Source of the DNA: Streptomyces sp. SN-593 | GTDB lineage: Bacteria > Actinomycetota > Actinomycetes > Streptomycetales > Streptomycetaceae | Reading direction: 5' to 3' | Length of the DNA stretch: 64,000 nt | Assembly (NCBI RefSeq): GCF_016756395.1 | Contig: NZ_AP018365.1 | Location: 310,001 to 374,000 of the forward strand | In this document: piece after piece, positions 25,594 through 34,566 of the stretch | Layout of the letters: each line of letters starts with the position of its first letter | Position numbering within the stretch: position 1 is the first letter of the stretch | The notes under the pieces: model-generated | What the model was told of the DNA's origin: nothing | What the model saw: the letters and a program-made list of their open reading frames with translations, nothing else | Databases searched by the model: none | Position numbers and translations under genes: made by a program

Positions 25594-26136
25594 ATGGACC
25601 AGGGGTGGGCGGCCCTCGCGGGGGCCGGAGTCGGCGTCCTCGGCTCGCTGTGCACCGCGTGGCTGACGTCCGGTCAGGCCCGACGGCAGGCGCGCGACCA
25701 GGGGACGGCCGATCACGGCCGGGAGCTGAGGAGCGAGCGCCGCGAGGTGTACCTCGCCTTCATGGAGGCCGCGGAGCCGGTCGACGCCGTGCTGCACCGC
25801 GTCGCCCACCAGGACGGCGTACCGGAGGCGGTCCGGTCCGCTCCGCCTCCGGCCGGCGCGCTGCGCGAGGCCGTCGACGAACTGGGTACGGCCGTGCACA
25901 CCCTCTACAAGGCACAGGCCCGCCTCGACCTCATGGGGCCGGAGGCCGTGGCCGTGGACGCGGTGAACGTGTGGTCGGACGTGCGGTCCCTGCGGACGTA
26001 CCTCGAACGGGTGCTCCAGGGCGAGCTGCCGGCCGACGGCTACCGCGCCGGCCTGGAACGCGTGGTGGACGCGGTGGAGGGGAGCCGGGAGAGGTTCGCC
26101 CGGCGCGCCCGCGAGGTGATGGAGACCGCACCGTGA
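25594..26136 (+). CDS. Small membrane-anchored protein, uncharacterised
   Basis: 180 residues. One N-terminal transmembrane helix (ALAGAGVGVLGSLCTAWLTS) is followed by a highly charged, helical region (SGQARRQARDQGTADHGREL and onward) likely to form coiled coils in the cytoplasm. The architecture is common in small actinobacterial proteins of unknown role. Divergent from the HTH-TM gene with 181 bp between. Confidence 0.7.
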   Translation: MDQGWAALAGAGVGVLGSLCTAWLTSGQARRQARDQGTADHGRELRSERREVYLAFMEAAEPVDAVLHRVAHQDGVPEAVRSAPPPAGALREAVDELGTAVHTLYKAQARLDLMGPEAVAVDAVNVWSDVRSLRTYLERVLQGELPADGYRAGLERVVDAVEGSRERFARRAREVMETAP

Positions 26137-26254
26137 GATCGCCCCGCGAGGCCGTCCGGGGGCGGGACCGCATCCGGCCGGCGACCTCCCGCCGGTGGCT
26201 CCCGAACCCCCTCCCCGCTCCGGGTGCGCGGGGGGAACGGCCGAAGGCCGGGCG

Positions 26255-26290
26255 CCGTGAGCCCGGCAGGATCCGCCGGACAGGCTCTAG
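26255..26290. repeat. Third copy of the dispersed hairpin repeat
   Basis: The reverse complement of 26255-26281 matches 9652-9678 at 25 of 27 positions. It lies just upstream of the GNAT gene and contains the stem CCGGC/GCCGG. See the pair at 9651-9805. Confidence 0.6.
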
Positions 26291-26299
26291 AATCACGGG

Positions 26300-26878
26300 A
26301 TGGTCACGCTCACGACGTCCAGACTGGTCCTGCGCCGCTGGCGCGAGGAGGACGTCGCGCCCATGGCCGCCGTCCACGCCGACCCCGAGGTCATGCGGTG
26401 GATCCGGGACGGCGGCGTCCGCGACGAGCGGCAGACCCGCGACGGGATCCGGGCGTGGGAGAGCGAGTGGGAGTCGCGGGGCTTCGGCCTGTTCGCCGTG
26501 GAAATCCGGGCCACCGGCGAGTTGGCCGGGTTCACCGGCCTCTCGGTGCCCTCCTTCCTGCCGGAGGTGATGCCGGCGGTGGAGGTCGGCTGGCGGCTGG
26601 GGCGCTCCCACTGGGGACAGGGCCTGGCCACCGAGGCGGCCAGGGCCGCCGTGCGGTTCGGGTTCGAGGAGCGGGGGTTGCGGCGGATCGTCAGCATCAC
26701 CCAGGTGGGCAACGTCGCCTCCGAGCGCGTCATCGTGAAGCTGGGGATGCTCCCGGTCCGCGAGACCGTCGCCCCCGCCGGCGGCCGTCGCGTCAGGGTG
26801 TACGCCTTGACGTCGGACCGGTACGCCGCCGACCGGGCACCGCGCCGGTCCGGCCCGCCCCCTGCCCCCGATCGCTGA
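26300..26878 (+). CDS. GNAT-family N-acetyltransferase (RimJ/RimL type)
   Basis: 192 residues. It opens TTSRLVLRRWREEDVAPMAA and has the acetyl-CoA motif A region WRLGRSHWGQGLATEAARAAV and GLRRIVSITQVGNVASERV, as in RimJ/RimL-type and small-molecule acetyltransferases. The substrate cannot be deduced. The ATG follows the dispersed hairpin repeat by about 10 bases and no clear Shine-Dalgarno is seen. Confidence 0.87.
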   Translation: MVTLTTSRLVLRRWREEDVAPMAAVHADPEVMRWIRDGGVRDERQTRDGIRAWESEWESRGFGLFAVEIRATGELAGFTGLSVPSFLPEVMPAVEVGWRLGRSHWGQGLATEAARAAVRFGFEERGLRRIVSITQVGNVASERVIVKLGMLPVRETVAPAGGRRVRVYALTSDRYAADRAPRRSGPPPAPDR

Positions 26879-26916
26879 CACCGACGGGGCAGGGCGGAGC
26901 GGCGGCGCCGAGGCCG

Positions 26917-27804
26917 TCAGGCCAGCGCGCCACCGTTCAGCAGGAGCAGTGCCACGGAGGTCGCCGCCATCGCCAGGGTGGTGAGGAACGGCAGCCGGCT
27001 GCGCGCGTCCCCGCCCGCCGAGCGGACCGTGGCGAGCGCGAGCATCCCCGTCACGGCGAGCGCCGCCCAGCCGGTGCGGCCGACCGGTCCGGGCGGGCCG
27101 AGGACGAGGGCCACGGCCGCGGCCAGCAGCGGCACCGGCGCCAGCAGCCGGCTGCGGCGGCATCCGAGTCGCTGGGGCAGGCCGCGCACGCCCGCGGCCA
27201 GGTCCGCGTCGATGTCCGGCAGCACGTTCGTGACGTGCGCGCCCACGCCCAGGAGCGCGGCCGCCGCCACCGCCCACCCCGGCGGGCCCGGATGCCCGGG
27301 CAGCCCGAGCGTCACGAACGCGGGCAGCAGCCCGAACCCGACCGCGTACGGCAGCCAGGACCACGCGGTGCGCTTCACCCCCAGGTTGTACGCCCATGCC
27401 GCGGCCACGCCCGCCAGGTGGGCGGCGCCCGCGGCGGGTCCGCAGGCCAGCGAGGCCGCGACGCACACCGCGAGCGCCACGCGGGCCGCGACCGCCGCGT
27501 CACGCGGCCGCGGCGCCCCGGCCACCAGGGGCTTGTCGGTACGCCCGGCCGCCCGGTCGCGCGCCACGTCCACGACGTCGTTGCACCAGCCGACCGACGC
27601 CTGCCCGCTCAGCACCGCCGCCACGACCAGGGCGCACCCGCCGACGCCGCGCCCCGAGGCTGCCGCGAGCGCCGTCACCAGCACGGTCACCGCGACGGTG
27701 GGCTCCGGGTGGCACGCCCTGACCAGGCCCCGCAGGCTCCCGCGACCGGCCCCGGTTCCCGCCCCCGACCCGCCGCCGGCCCCGCTTCGCGCATCCACCG
27801 CCAC
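26917..27804 (-). CDS. UbiA-family prenyltransferase of the type III PKS locus
   Basis: 295 residues if started at GTG 27804; GTGs at 27798 and 27822 are equally possible and no Shine-Dalgarno decides. Two Asp-rich motifs define the family: NDVVDVARDRAAGRTDKPL (about residue 70) and LPDIDADLAAGVRG (about residue 195). Seven to nine hydrophobic helices are spread between them. It joins a prenyl diphosphate to an aromatic or quinone acceptor in the membrane. It is divergent from the type III PKS by about 160 bp, so the PKS product is the obvious candidate acceptor (inference). Confidence 0.85.
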   Translation of the reverse strand: MAVDARSGAGGGSGAGTGAGRGSLRGLVRACHPEPTVAVTVLVTALAAASGRGVGGCALVVAAVLSGQASVGWCNDVVDVARDRAAGRTDKPLVAGAPRPRDAAVAARVALAVCVAASLACGPAAGAAHLAGVAAAWAYNLGVKRTAWSWLPYAVGFGLLPAFVTLGLPGHPGPPGWAVAAAALLGVGAHVTNVLPDIDADLAAGVRGLPQRLGCRRSRLLAPVPLLAAAVALVLGPPGPVGRTGWAALAVTGMLALATVRSAGGDARSRLPFLTTLAMAATSVALLLLNGGALA

Positions 27805-27962
27805 GCCGGCAACGCTAGGCACCCCTCCCCCGCCGCTCGCGGCGGCTCGCCGGGCCGCCGCGAGCGTCACCCTCGGGGAGCCCGTTCGTCGTACAACCGA
27901 AGCTTTCCTCCGATACGGCCGCGTCCGGCCCGACATGACACCTTTCTTCCTATGCTGGGCGG

Positions 27963-29036
27963 ATGAGTCGCATCGTGGGCGTCCACGGCGTGCTGCCGCC
28001 GTACCGGTACACGCAGCACGAGATCAGGGACGCCCTCGCGGAGATGGGCGGGCGGGGCACGGAGGGCCGCGGGGTGCTGGACCGCGTCCACGCCGCGTCC
28101 GGCGTGCGCAGCAGGCACCTGGCGCTGCCGTTGGAGCGGTACCGCACGCTCGGCGGGTTCGGGGAGGCCAACGCCGCGTACGTGAGCGCGGCGACGGAGT
28201 TGGCGGAGGAAGCCGTCCGGGGCGCACTGCGCCGCGCGGACATCCCGCCCTCCGCCGTGGAGTTGGTGGTGTCGACGTCGGTGACGGGCCTGGCCGTGCC
28301 GTCGATCGAGGCGCGCCTGGCCGGCCGCTGGGGCCTGCCGGCGCACGTGAAGCGCGTCCCGGTCTTCGGGCTGGGCTGCGTCGCGGGGGCCGCGGGTCTC
28401 GCCCGGGTGCACGACTACCTCGAAGGGCACCCCGAGGGCGTCGCGGTGCTGCTCTGCGTGGAGTTGTGCTCGCTGACGGTGCAGCGCGGCGACGCGTCCG
28501 CGGCGAACGTGGTGGCGGGCTCCCTCTTCGGCGACGGCGCCGCCGCGCTCGTGGCGGTCGGCCGGGCGCATCCGGCGGCGCGGGCGCGGCGCTCCGAGCG
28601 GGGCCCGGAGACCGTGGCGACCCGCAGCCGCCTCTACCCCGACACCGAGCACCTCCTCGGCTGGGACGTCACCGACAGCGGCTTCCGGATCGTCCTGGGC
28701 AGCGACCTGCCGGACACGGTGCTGCGCCGTCTCGGGCCGGAGGTACGGCGGTTCCTGGCCGACCACGACCTGAAGCCGGCGGACGTCACCGGCTGGATCT
28801 GCCACCCGGGCGGCCCGAAGGTCCTGGAGGCGGTGCGGGCGGGGCTCGATCTGCCCGCACGCGCGCTGGAGTCGGCACGGCGGTCGCTCGCGGAGGTCGG
28901 CAACCTCTCCTCCGCGTCCGTGCTGCACGTCCTGCGCGACACCCTCGACCGGTGCCCGCCGCTGGCCGGGACGCCCGGCCTCATGCTCGCGATGGGCCCG
29001 GGCTTCAGTTCCGAACTCGTCCTCCTGCGCTGGTAG
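27963..29036 (+). CDS. Type III polyketide synthase
   Basis: 357 residues. The chalcone-synthase catalytic triad is visible: Cys in VFGLGCVAGAAGL (about residue 139), His in WICHPGGPK (about 281) and Asn in VGNLSSASVL (about 314), plus the closing AMGPGFSSELVLL. It uses CoA-type starters and malonyl- or alkylmalonyl-CoA to make resorcinols, pyrones or naphthols. It is followed by an ICMT-type methyltransferase and an FAD oxidoreductase on the same strand, an order like the S. griseus srsABC phenolic-lipid operon as I recall it. The product here is unknown. Confidence 0.92.
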   Translation: MSRIVGVHGVLPPYRYTQHEIRDALAEMGGRGTEGRGVLDRVHAASGVRSRHLALPLERYRTLGGFGEANAAYVSAATELAEEAVRGALRRADIPPSAVELVVSTSVTGLAVPSIEARLAGRWGLPAHVKRVPVFGLGCVAGAAGLARVHDYLEGHPEGVAVLLCVELCSLTVQRGDASAANVVAGSLFGDGAAALVAVGRAHPAARARRSERGPETVATRSRLYPDTEHLLGWDVTDSGFRIVLGSDLPDTVLRRLGPEVRRFLADHDLKPADVTGWICHPGGPKVLEAVRAGLDLPARALESARRSLAEVGNLSSASVLHVLRDTLDRCPPLAGTPGLMLAMGPGFSSELVLLRW

Positions 29037-29043
29037 GCCGCCG

Positions 29044-29595
29044 ATGCCGTCGTCCTCGCCGTACACCCTGCTGGTGCTCCTGGTCGCCGCCGAGCGGCTG
29101 GCCGAGCTGGTCACCGCGCGGCGCAACGCGGCGTGGAGCCGCGCCCGCGGCGGCACCGAGCACGGCCGCGGCCACTACCCGGTGATGGTGCTGCTGCACA
29201 CCGGGCTGCTGGCCGGGTGCCTGCTGGAGACGGGGTGGGGCGGGCGGCCGTTCGTGCCGGCGCTCGGCTGGCCGATGCTGCTGACGGTGCTGGCCGCGCA
29301 GGCGTTGCGCTGGTGGTGCGTGCGCACCCTCGGGCCGCGCTGGAACACCCGGGTGATCGTGGTGCCGGGGCTGCCGCTGGTCGGCGGCGGACCGTACCGG
29401 CTGATGAGCCATCCCAACTACCTCGCCGTCGTGGTGGAGGGGGCCGCACTGCCGCTGGTGCACGGCGCCTGGATCACCGCGATCGGCTTCACCCTCCTCG
29501 ACGCCCCGCTGCTCGCGGTCCGGCTGCGCTGCGAGAACGCGGCGCTGGCGGCCGCGCCCGGTACGGTGCCCGCGCCCGCGGGGGCGGCTGCGTGA
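29044..29595 (+). CDS. Isoprenylcysteine carboxyl methyltransferase (ICMT)-family enzyme
   Basis: 183 residues, 7 bp after the PKS. A small integral membrane methyltransferase with the C-terminal SAM-binding motif GPYRLMSHPNYLAVVVEG and about four hydrophobic helices. Family members in type III PKS operons methylate phenolic hydroxyls of alkylresorcinol-type products. The stop overlaps the next GTG (GTGA). Confidence 0.87.
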   Translation: MPSSSPYTLLVLLVAAERLAELVTARRNAAWSRARGGTEHGRGHYPVMVLLHTGLLAGCLLETGWGGRPFVPALGWPMLLTVLAAQALRWWCVRTLGPRWNTRVIVVPGLPLVGGGPYRLMSHPNYLAVVVEGAALPLVHGAWITAIGFTLLDAPLLAVRLRCENAALAAAPGTVPAPAGAAA

Positions 29596-30608
29596 TCGAC
29601 CTGCTCGTCGTCGGCGGCGGACCGGCCGGACTGGCCACCGCGATCCACGCGGCGCGGGCCGGGCTCGACGTGGCGGTGGCCGAGCCCCGGCCGGGACCGG
29701 TCGACAAGGCGTGCGGGGAGGGGCTGATGCCCGGGGCCGTCCGCGCCCTCGCCGAACTCGGGGTGCCCCTCGGCGGGCGCCCGCTGCGCGGTATCCGCTA
29801 CGTCGACGCCCGGCACGAAGCCGAGGCGCACTTCCGCGCCGAGCCCGGACGGGGGGTGCGGCGCACCGAGCTGCACGCCGCGCTCGCCGCACGGGCGGCC
29901 CGACTCGGCGTCCCCGTGGTGCCGTTGCGCGTGGACGGGGTGCGGCAGGGACCGGACGGCGTGCACGCGGGCGGGCTGGCGGCGCGGTATCTCGCCGCGG
30001 CGGACGGCCTGCACTCCCCCATCCGGCGCTCCCTGGGCCTGTCCGGGCCGCCCGCACCGGCGCCGGGCCGCTACGGCCTGCGCCGGCACTTCGCGGTGCC
30101 GCCGTGGACCGACTGCGTCGAGGTGCACTGGTCCGCCCGCGCGGAGGCGTACGTCACGCCCGTCGGGCCCGACCTGGTCGGCGTCGCGCTCCTCACCCGC
30201 GACCGCGCGCCCTTCGACCGCCAGCTCGCGGCGTTCCCCGCGCTCGCCGCCCGCCTGCCCGCGGTCGCGGCCACCCCCACCCGCGGCGCCGGACCGCTGC
30301 GACAGCCGGTCCGGGCCCGCGTCCTCGGCCGGGTCCTGCTCGTCGGCGACGCCGCGGGGTACGTCGACGCCCTCACCGGTGAGGGCGTCCTTCTCGCCGT
30401 ACGGGGCGCCGCGGAGCTCGTACGGTGCGTGCGGGCGGGCCGGCCGGAGGCGTACGAGCGCGCGTGGCGCACCATGTCCCGCCGGCACCGCGCGCTGACG
30501 GCCCTGCTGCTGCGGGCCCGCGGCACCCCGGGGCTCGGCCCCCGCATCGTGCCGGCCGCGGCGCGCTTCCCGGCGCTGTTCACCGCGGTCGTCAACCAGC
30601 TCGCGTGA
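29592..30608 (+). CDS. FAD-dependent oxidoreductase of the type III PKS locus
   Basis: 338 residues, GTG start overlapping the methyltransferase. The dinucleotide-binding motif is VVGGGPAGLATAIHAARAG at the N-terminus; DKACGEGLMP is typical of the geranylgeranyl-reductase-like branch; GRVLLVGDAAGYVDALTGEG is the GD motif contacting FAD. It could hydroxylate the resorcinol ring (as SrsC does) or reduce a prenyl chain added by the UbiA protein; the sequence favours neither firmly. Confidence 0.87.
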   Translation: MIDLLVVGGGPAGLATAIHAARAGLDVAVAEPRPGPVDKACGEGLMPGAVRALAELGVPLGGRPLRGIRYVDARHEAEAHFRAEPGRGVRRTELHAALAARAARLGVPVVPLRVDGVRQGPDGVHAGGLAARYLAAADGLHSPIRRSLGLSGPPAPAPGRYGLRRHFAVPPWTDCVEVHWSARAEAYVTPVGPDLVGVALLTRDRAPFDRQLAAFPALAARLPAVAATPTRGAGPLRQPVRARVLGRVLLVGDAAGYVDALTGEGVLLAVRGAAELVRCVRAGRPEAYERAWRTMSRRHRALTALLLRARGTPGLGPRIVPAAARFPALFTAVVNQLA

Positions 30609-30669
30609 CCTGAGCCGGGCCCGGCCCCGACGCCGCCGCGCGCAGCGCGCCGCTGCGTGCCGAAGGGGC

Positions 30670-30770
30670 GCGGGCCCGATCCGGGGGGGCGGGCCCGATC
30701 CGGGCGCCGGCCTGATATCGCAGGGCTTCTCCCGCGGCGCGGTCCAGCCTTCCCGCGGCGCGGTTCAGCC
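30670..30770. repeat. Two short tandem duplications between convergent genes
   Basis: GCGGGCCCGATCCGGG occurs at 30670-30685 and 30689-30704. TCCCGCGGCGCGG(T/C)... occurs at 30730-30749 and 30751-30770, the second copy overlapping the stop of the phytoene-desaturase-like gene. These look like slippage products rather than sites. Confidence 0.5.
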
Positions 30771-32387
30771 GCCGTCGTCGCGGGCACGCCGGCCGGCGGC
30801 GCGGCGCACGCAGCCGAGCACGGCCCGGACCGCGGGGCCGCGCAGGGCGGCGCGGGCGGCGTTGGCCCCGGGCGCGCCGTGGACGCCGCCGCCCGGGTGC
30901 GCGGCGGAGGACGCGAGGTACAGGCCCTCGACGGGGGTCTCTGGGCGGCCGCTCCCGGGGGTGGGGCGGAAAAGGAGCTGCTGGTGCAGGGCGGTGGTGC
31001 CGCCGTTGATCGCGCCGCCCCGCAGGTTGGCGTCCATCGCCTGGAGCGTCGGCGGCGCGAGGATGCGGCGGCCGCGGACGCGGTCCTGGAAGCCGGGGGC
31101 GTACCGCGCGACGCGGGCTTCGAGCCGGTCGGCCATCGCCTCCTGCTCGCGCCGGTCCCACGCGCCGGTCAGACCGTCGTCCCCCGCGTCGCCCCGGACG
31201 TCCTGGGGGACGTGCGTGTAGGCCCACGCGGCCTCGGTGCCCTCCGGGGAACGGGTGCGGTCGGCGGTGGTCATCTGCCCGAACAGGGCGAAGGGCCGGT
31301 CGGGCACGTGCCGGGTGGCGATCTGCGCCGCGAACCGGGTCAGGTCGTCCACGCCGTCCGCGAGGTGGACGGTGCCGGCCGACGCGGCGCCCTCGGCGGC
31401 CCACGGCACCGGCCCGTCCAGGGCCCAGTCGACCTTGAAGGTGGAGAAGTCCCACTGGAATCCCCGCCGCAGGTCCGCCAGCAGGCGCGGCGGCAGGTGC
31501 TCGGCGGCCACCAGGTGCGTGAACAGGGCGGGCGCGGACACGTCGGCGAGCACCGCGCGCCGGGCCCGTACGGCGTCGCCGGCCGCGGTCCGCACCCCGA
31601 CCGCCCGGCCGTCGCGCACCACGACCTCGGTGACGCGCCGGCCGCAGCGTACGGCGCCGCCGCGGTGCTCCAGCCGGCGCACGAGCGCGCCGGTCAGCGC
31701 GGACGCGCCGCCGACCGGGACCGGGAAGCCGACCTGCTGGGCGAGCATCGACATCAACCAGCCGAAGCCGCCCCCGAGCGCGGACTCCGGCGACAGGTCG
31801 GCGTGCAGGGCGTTGCCGGCCACCAGCAGCCGGCCGCCTTCCCCGGCGAAGTGCTCCTCGCCGAACCGCCGGGCCGGCAGCAGGACCTGCCGCGCCAACC
31901 GCACGCCCCCGGCCGCGCGCGCCCTCGTGAGCAGCCGCATCCCGGCGCGCACCGGGGGGAAGGGCGTGAACAGGCAGTCCAGCAGGTCGGCTCCCACGCG
32001 GTTCCAGATGGCGCACAACTCCCGCCAGGCGTCCCCGTCGCCGGGTGCGAAGGCGTCGAGGCCCGCCGCGGTGGCGTCCGGGTCGCGGTCGAGCACGGCG
32101 CACCGGCCGTCGGGCAGGGGGTGGGCGAGCACGCGCGGCGCGTGGCTCCAGCGCAGCCCCTCGTCCTCCGGACGGAGGGCGCGCAGTACGGGGGAGGCGG
32201 CGGCCAGCGGGTAGAACGCGCTGAACACGTCGGTGACGAAGGCGGGATCGACCTCCCGGTCGCTGCGCACCGCGCCGCCCGGCTCCGGCTGCTCCTCCAG
32301 GACCTCCACGCTCCAGCCGGCGTCCGCCAGCAGGTTCGCGGCGACCAGGCCGTTGGGTCCCGCCCCGATGACCACGGCGTCCACCAT
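30765..32387 (-). CDS. Phytoene-desaturase-like FAD oxidoreductase
   Basis: 540 residues. The N-terminal FAD motif is VVIGAGPNGLVAANLLADAG, with LEEQPEPGGAVRS following. The C-terminal segment is LYLASSAAHPGGGVHGAPGANAA, as in CrtI-related and carotenoid/retinol-type NAD(P)/FAD oxidoreductases. It probably dehydrogenates or isomerises a lipid-like substrate, here perhaps the prenyl or alkyl chain of the PKS product. It lies 112 bp downstream of the SRPBCC gene on the same strand. Confidence 0.87.
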   Translation of the reverse strand: MVDAVVIGAGPNGLVAANLLADAGWSVEVLEEQPEPGGAVRSDREVDPAFVTDVFSAFYPLAAASPVLRALRPEDEGLRWSHAPRVLAHPLPDGRCAVLDRDPDATAAGLDAFAPGDGDAWRELCAIWNRVGADLLDCLFTPFPPVRAGMRLLTRARAAGGVRLARQVLLPARRFGEEHFAGEGGRLLVAGNALHADLSPESALGGGFGWLMSMLAQQVGFPVPVGGASALTGALVRRLEHRGGAVRCGRRVTEVVVRDGRAVGVRTAAGDAVRARRAVLADVSAPALFTHLVAAEHLPPRLLADLRRGFQWDFSTFKVDWALDGPVPWAAEGAASAGTVHLADGVDDLTRFAAQIATRHVPDRPFALFGQMTTADRTRSPEGTEAAWAYTHVPQDVRGDAGDDGLTGAWDRREQEAMADRLEARVARYAPGFQDRVRGRRILAPPTLQAMDANLRGGAINGGTTALHQQLLFRPTPGSGRPETPVEGLYLASSAAHPGGGVHGAPGANAARAALRGPAVRAVLGCVRRAAGRRARDDGG

Positions 32388-32499
32388 GACGTGCTCCTGT
32401 TCCTCCGGAGGTCCCCCGGAAGCGGACGGCGGGTCCGCCGGGGGACGCGCGGCGGCCTCCCCGGGAGCGGACAGCGGGTTGCCCGGGAGCGGACGGGGG

Positions 32500-32967
32500 T
32501 CAGTGCGGGGACTGCCCGGCCTCCAGCGGCGGCCCGGACCGCTCGACGGTATACGCCAGCCGCTTGAGCATGCGGCGGTGCCGGAGCTGGAGGAACACGT
32601 CGAAGGCGGCGTTGTGCAGCGTGCCGGCGGTGCCCCGCAGGGGGTGTTCGTCGAGCGTCACGAGGCTGTCCCGCTCCCCCCACGGGCGGACGTCCACCGC
32701 GATCCTGGCGGTGCCCAGCGGTCCGCTGTGCGCCTCCAGTTCCAGCACATGGGGCTCCTCGCAGCGCCGGACCACGGTGCGCCCTCCGCCCTTCCAGGGG
32801 CCGAGCGCCACTTCGTAGCTCAGGTCCGCGCCGACCCTCGGCCAGTCGCCGCGACCGGGCGCGGAGCCTGTCACTCCGACGACCCAGTCGTCGTAGCGGG
32901 CCGGGTCGGCCAGCACGGCCCATACCTGCCCCGGTGGCCGCTCGATGAGCTGGTGCCGCCTCGCCAT
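32500..32967 (-). CDS. SRPBCC (START-like) superfamily protein
   Basis: 155 residues; the ATG at 32967 has a good TCCGGGAGGA upstream. It has the START-like pattern: QLIERPPGQVWAVLADPARY at the first strand/helix, a central LEWEV-like sheet (SYEVALGPWKGGG) and a C-terminal long helix (NAAFDVFLQLRHRRMLKRL). Such proteins bind hydrophobic molecules and act as cyclases, carriers or sensors in polyketide loci. Its place before the phytoene-desaturase-like gene suggests a role in the same pathway. Confidence 0.83.
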   Translation of the reverse strand: MARRHQLIERPPGQVWAVLADPARYDDWVVGVTGSAPGRGDWPRVGADLSYEVALGPWKGGGRTVVRRCEEPHVLELEAHSGPLGTARIAVDVRPWGERDSLVTLDEHPLRGTAGTLHNAAFDVFLQLRHRRMLKRLAYTVERSGPPLEAGQSPH

Positions 32968-33327
32968 GGGTCCTCCCGGAGCGGCGATCGCCTGACGATC
33001 CGACGATGCCGCGGACGTCCGTGGAACGTGCAACGTGGTGCCCGAGCCCTCGGGCCTGTCCGGCGGAGCCCGCCGGGCGGCCCCTGGGCCGGCTCCCCGC
33101 GGCGGCCGCGCGCTCCCCCGTGGCCGCGTCCTTCCAGCGTAGGGCCGCTCCCACAGGATCGCGCGGCGAGTCCCGTCGGGGGGCGGGGCGGCCCCGGGCG
33201 GGGGCGGACGACCCCGCCGACAGGCACCCGGGGGATCACTCCGGGCAGCCCGGCAGACCGCCCGGGCGTCCGGCTCCACGCGGGTCGCGCGGAGCGCGGG
33301 CCCGCCCGGCGGGCGGACCCGCGGCCC
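32968..33327. other. 360-bp intergenic region upstream of the SRPBCC gene
   Basis: Contains the SRPBCC promoter region and a degenerate copy of the dispersed hairpin repeat (33054-33078, GCCTGTCCGGCGGAGCCCGC followed by CGGGC). AACGTGC-AACGTGG is repeated directly at 33025-33038. No gene is supported. Confidence 0.5.
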
Positions 33328-33990
33328 TCACCGGTCGGGGTCGGCGGGGGGCGGCGCGGTGGAGGCCGTGAGGGCCTCGTCGAGACGCGCGGCGAGGCGG
33401 GGATGGGGGCCCGCCAGGTGGGCGCGGGCAGCGTGCAGGGGGGCGAGGAGCGCGGCGGGGTCGTCCTGGGCCAGCGCCTCGTCGAGCCGGCCGACGGGAG
33501 GCCCGGCCGCGGGCGGGAGGTCGGCGAGGGCGGTGATCTGCCCGGCGATGCGGCGCAGCTCCGCCGCATTGCGGCGGGCCCAGCCGGCGCTGGCGCGGTC
33601 GGCCGCGCGGCGGTCGCGGGTGGCCTGGACCCGCTGCTCGCCGGTGGCTCCGGCCGGCCCGGGCCGGTTGCGCAGATAACGGCGCTCGGCCGCCTGCCTA
33701 CTGGCCACGCCGAGGGGGTGGGCGAGCTCGGCCCAACTGGCCCCGGCGCCGCGAGCCGTCTCGATCAGGCCGGTCTCCCACCCGGCGAGCTGCTCCCGGA
33801 CCTGGCGCAGCAGGAGGAGGGAGGCCAGTGCCTGTTCCGGGGCGGTCGCGGCCACGGCGGCACCGGATGCCTCCCCCCGGGCGGTGCGCAGCGCGTCGTC
33901 GATGGCCTCCAGCGCCGCCGCGGCCGCCAGGAACGAGGCCGGCCCCTGGGCGTCCGAGAGGGACGGGGGCGGTTGGTCGGGCTCAGGCAT
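33328..33990 (-). CDS. rheA: RheA-type repressor of hsp18
   Basis: 220 residues from ATG 33990, chosen because CAGGGAGAAG lies 9 bases upstream; ATGs at 34011 and 34041 lack one, and 34041 falls inside the operator. It is helical, with a likely DNA-binding segment GAGASWAELAHPLGVASRQAAERRYLR. It is divergent from hsp18 with the operator between. RheA of S. albus, which this matches in size, position and operator, represses hsp18 and is itself inactivated by heat. Confidence 0.87.
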   Translation of the reverse strand: MPEPDQPPPSLSDAQGPASFLAAAAALEAIDDALRTARGEASGAAVAATAPEQALASLLLLRQVREQLAGWETGLIETARGAGASWAELAHPLGVASRQAAERRYLRNRPGPAGATGEQRVQATRDRRAADRASAGWARRNAAELRRIAGQITALADLPPAAGPPVGRLDEALAQDDPAALLAPLHAARAHLAGPHPRLAARLDEALTASTAPPPADPDR

Positions 33991-34030
33991 GTCCACTTCT
34001 CCCTGCGTCATCGTCTCGACGACATCGCGT

Positions 34031-34059
34031 TTGTCATCCATTGGATGACATGGTACAAC
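34031..34059 (+). promoter_or_regulatory. hsp18 promoter containing the RheA operator
   Basis: TGTCATCCATTGGATGACA (34032-34050) is a perfect 19-bp palindrome fitting TGTCATC-N5-GATGACA, the RheA site I recall from S. albus. It lies between TTGTCA (34031-34036) and TACAAC (34054-34059), which are separated by exactly 17 bases. A repressor bound here would cover the spacer of the hsp18 promoter. Confidence 0.85.
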
Positions 34060-34115
34060 GGAATCGTTGAAGCGCATTGGCAGTTACTGCCCGAACCTTC
34101 TGGAGGTGTTTCGCG

Positions 34116-34544
34116 ATGTTGATGCGCACCGACCCGTTCCGCGAACTCGACCGGCTGGCCCAGCAGCTCACCGGACCCGGAACCTGGTCACGTCCCTCCG
34201 CGATGCCGATGGACGCCTACCGCGAGGGCGACACGTACGTGGTGTCCTTCGACCTCCCGGGCGTCAGCACCGAGGCGATCGACATCGACGTCGAGCGGAA
34301 CATGCTGACCGTCAAGGCCGAGCGCCGGCCGACCTCGAAGCGGGACGACGTGCAGATGGACCTGTCGGAGCGGCCCCTCGGCGTCTTCTCCCGCCAGTTG
34401 GTGCTGGCCGACACCCTCGACACCGAGCACATCGAGGCGGACTACGAAGCCGGGGTGCTGACGCTGCGCATCCCGATCGCCGAGCGCGCCAAGCCCCGCA
34501 AGGTCGCCGTCGGCGACGGCTCGCGCAGGCAGATCCCCGGCTGA
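34116..34544 (+). CDS. hsp18: Hsp18, small heat-shock protein (Hsp20/alpha-crystallin)
   Basis: 142 residues, preceded by GGAGGT with 8-base spacing. N-terminus [20 protein letters not shown]. The alpha-crystallin domain runs from about residue 30 ([19 protein letters not shown]) to the closing [20 protein letters not shown]. An ATP-independent holdase that keeps unfolded proteins soluble during heat shock. It is regulated by the adjacent RheA operator and followed by two strong terminators. Confidence 0.95.
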   Translation: MLMRTDPFRELDRLAQQLTGPGTWSRPSAMPMDAYREGDTYVVSFDLPGVSTEAIDIDVERNMLTVKAERRPTSKRDDVQMDLSERPLGVFSRQLVLADTLDTEHIEADYEAGVLTLRIPIAERAKPRKVAVGDGSRRQIPG

Positions 34545-34566
34545 GCCCGGCCCTCCGCACCCCGCA

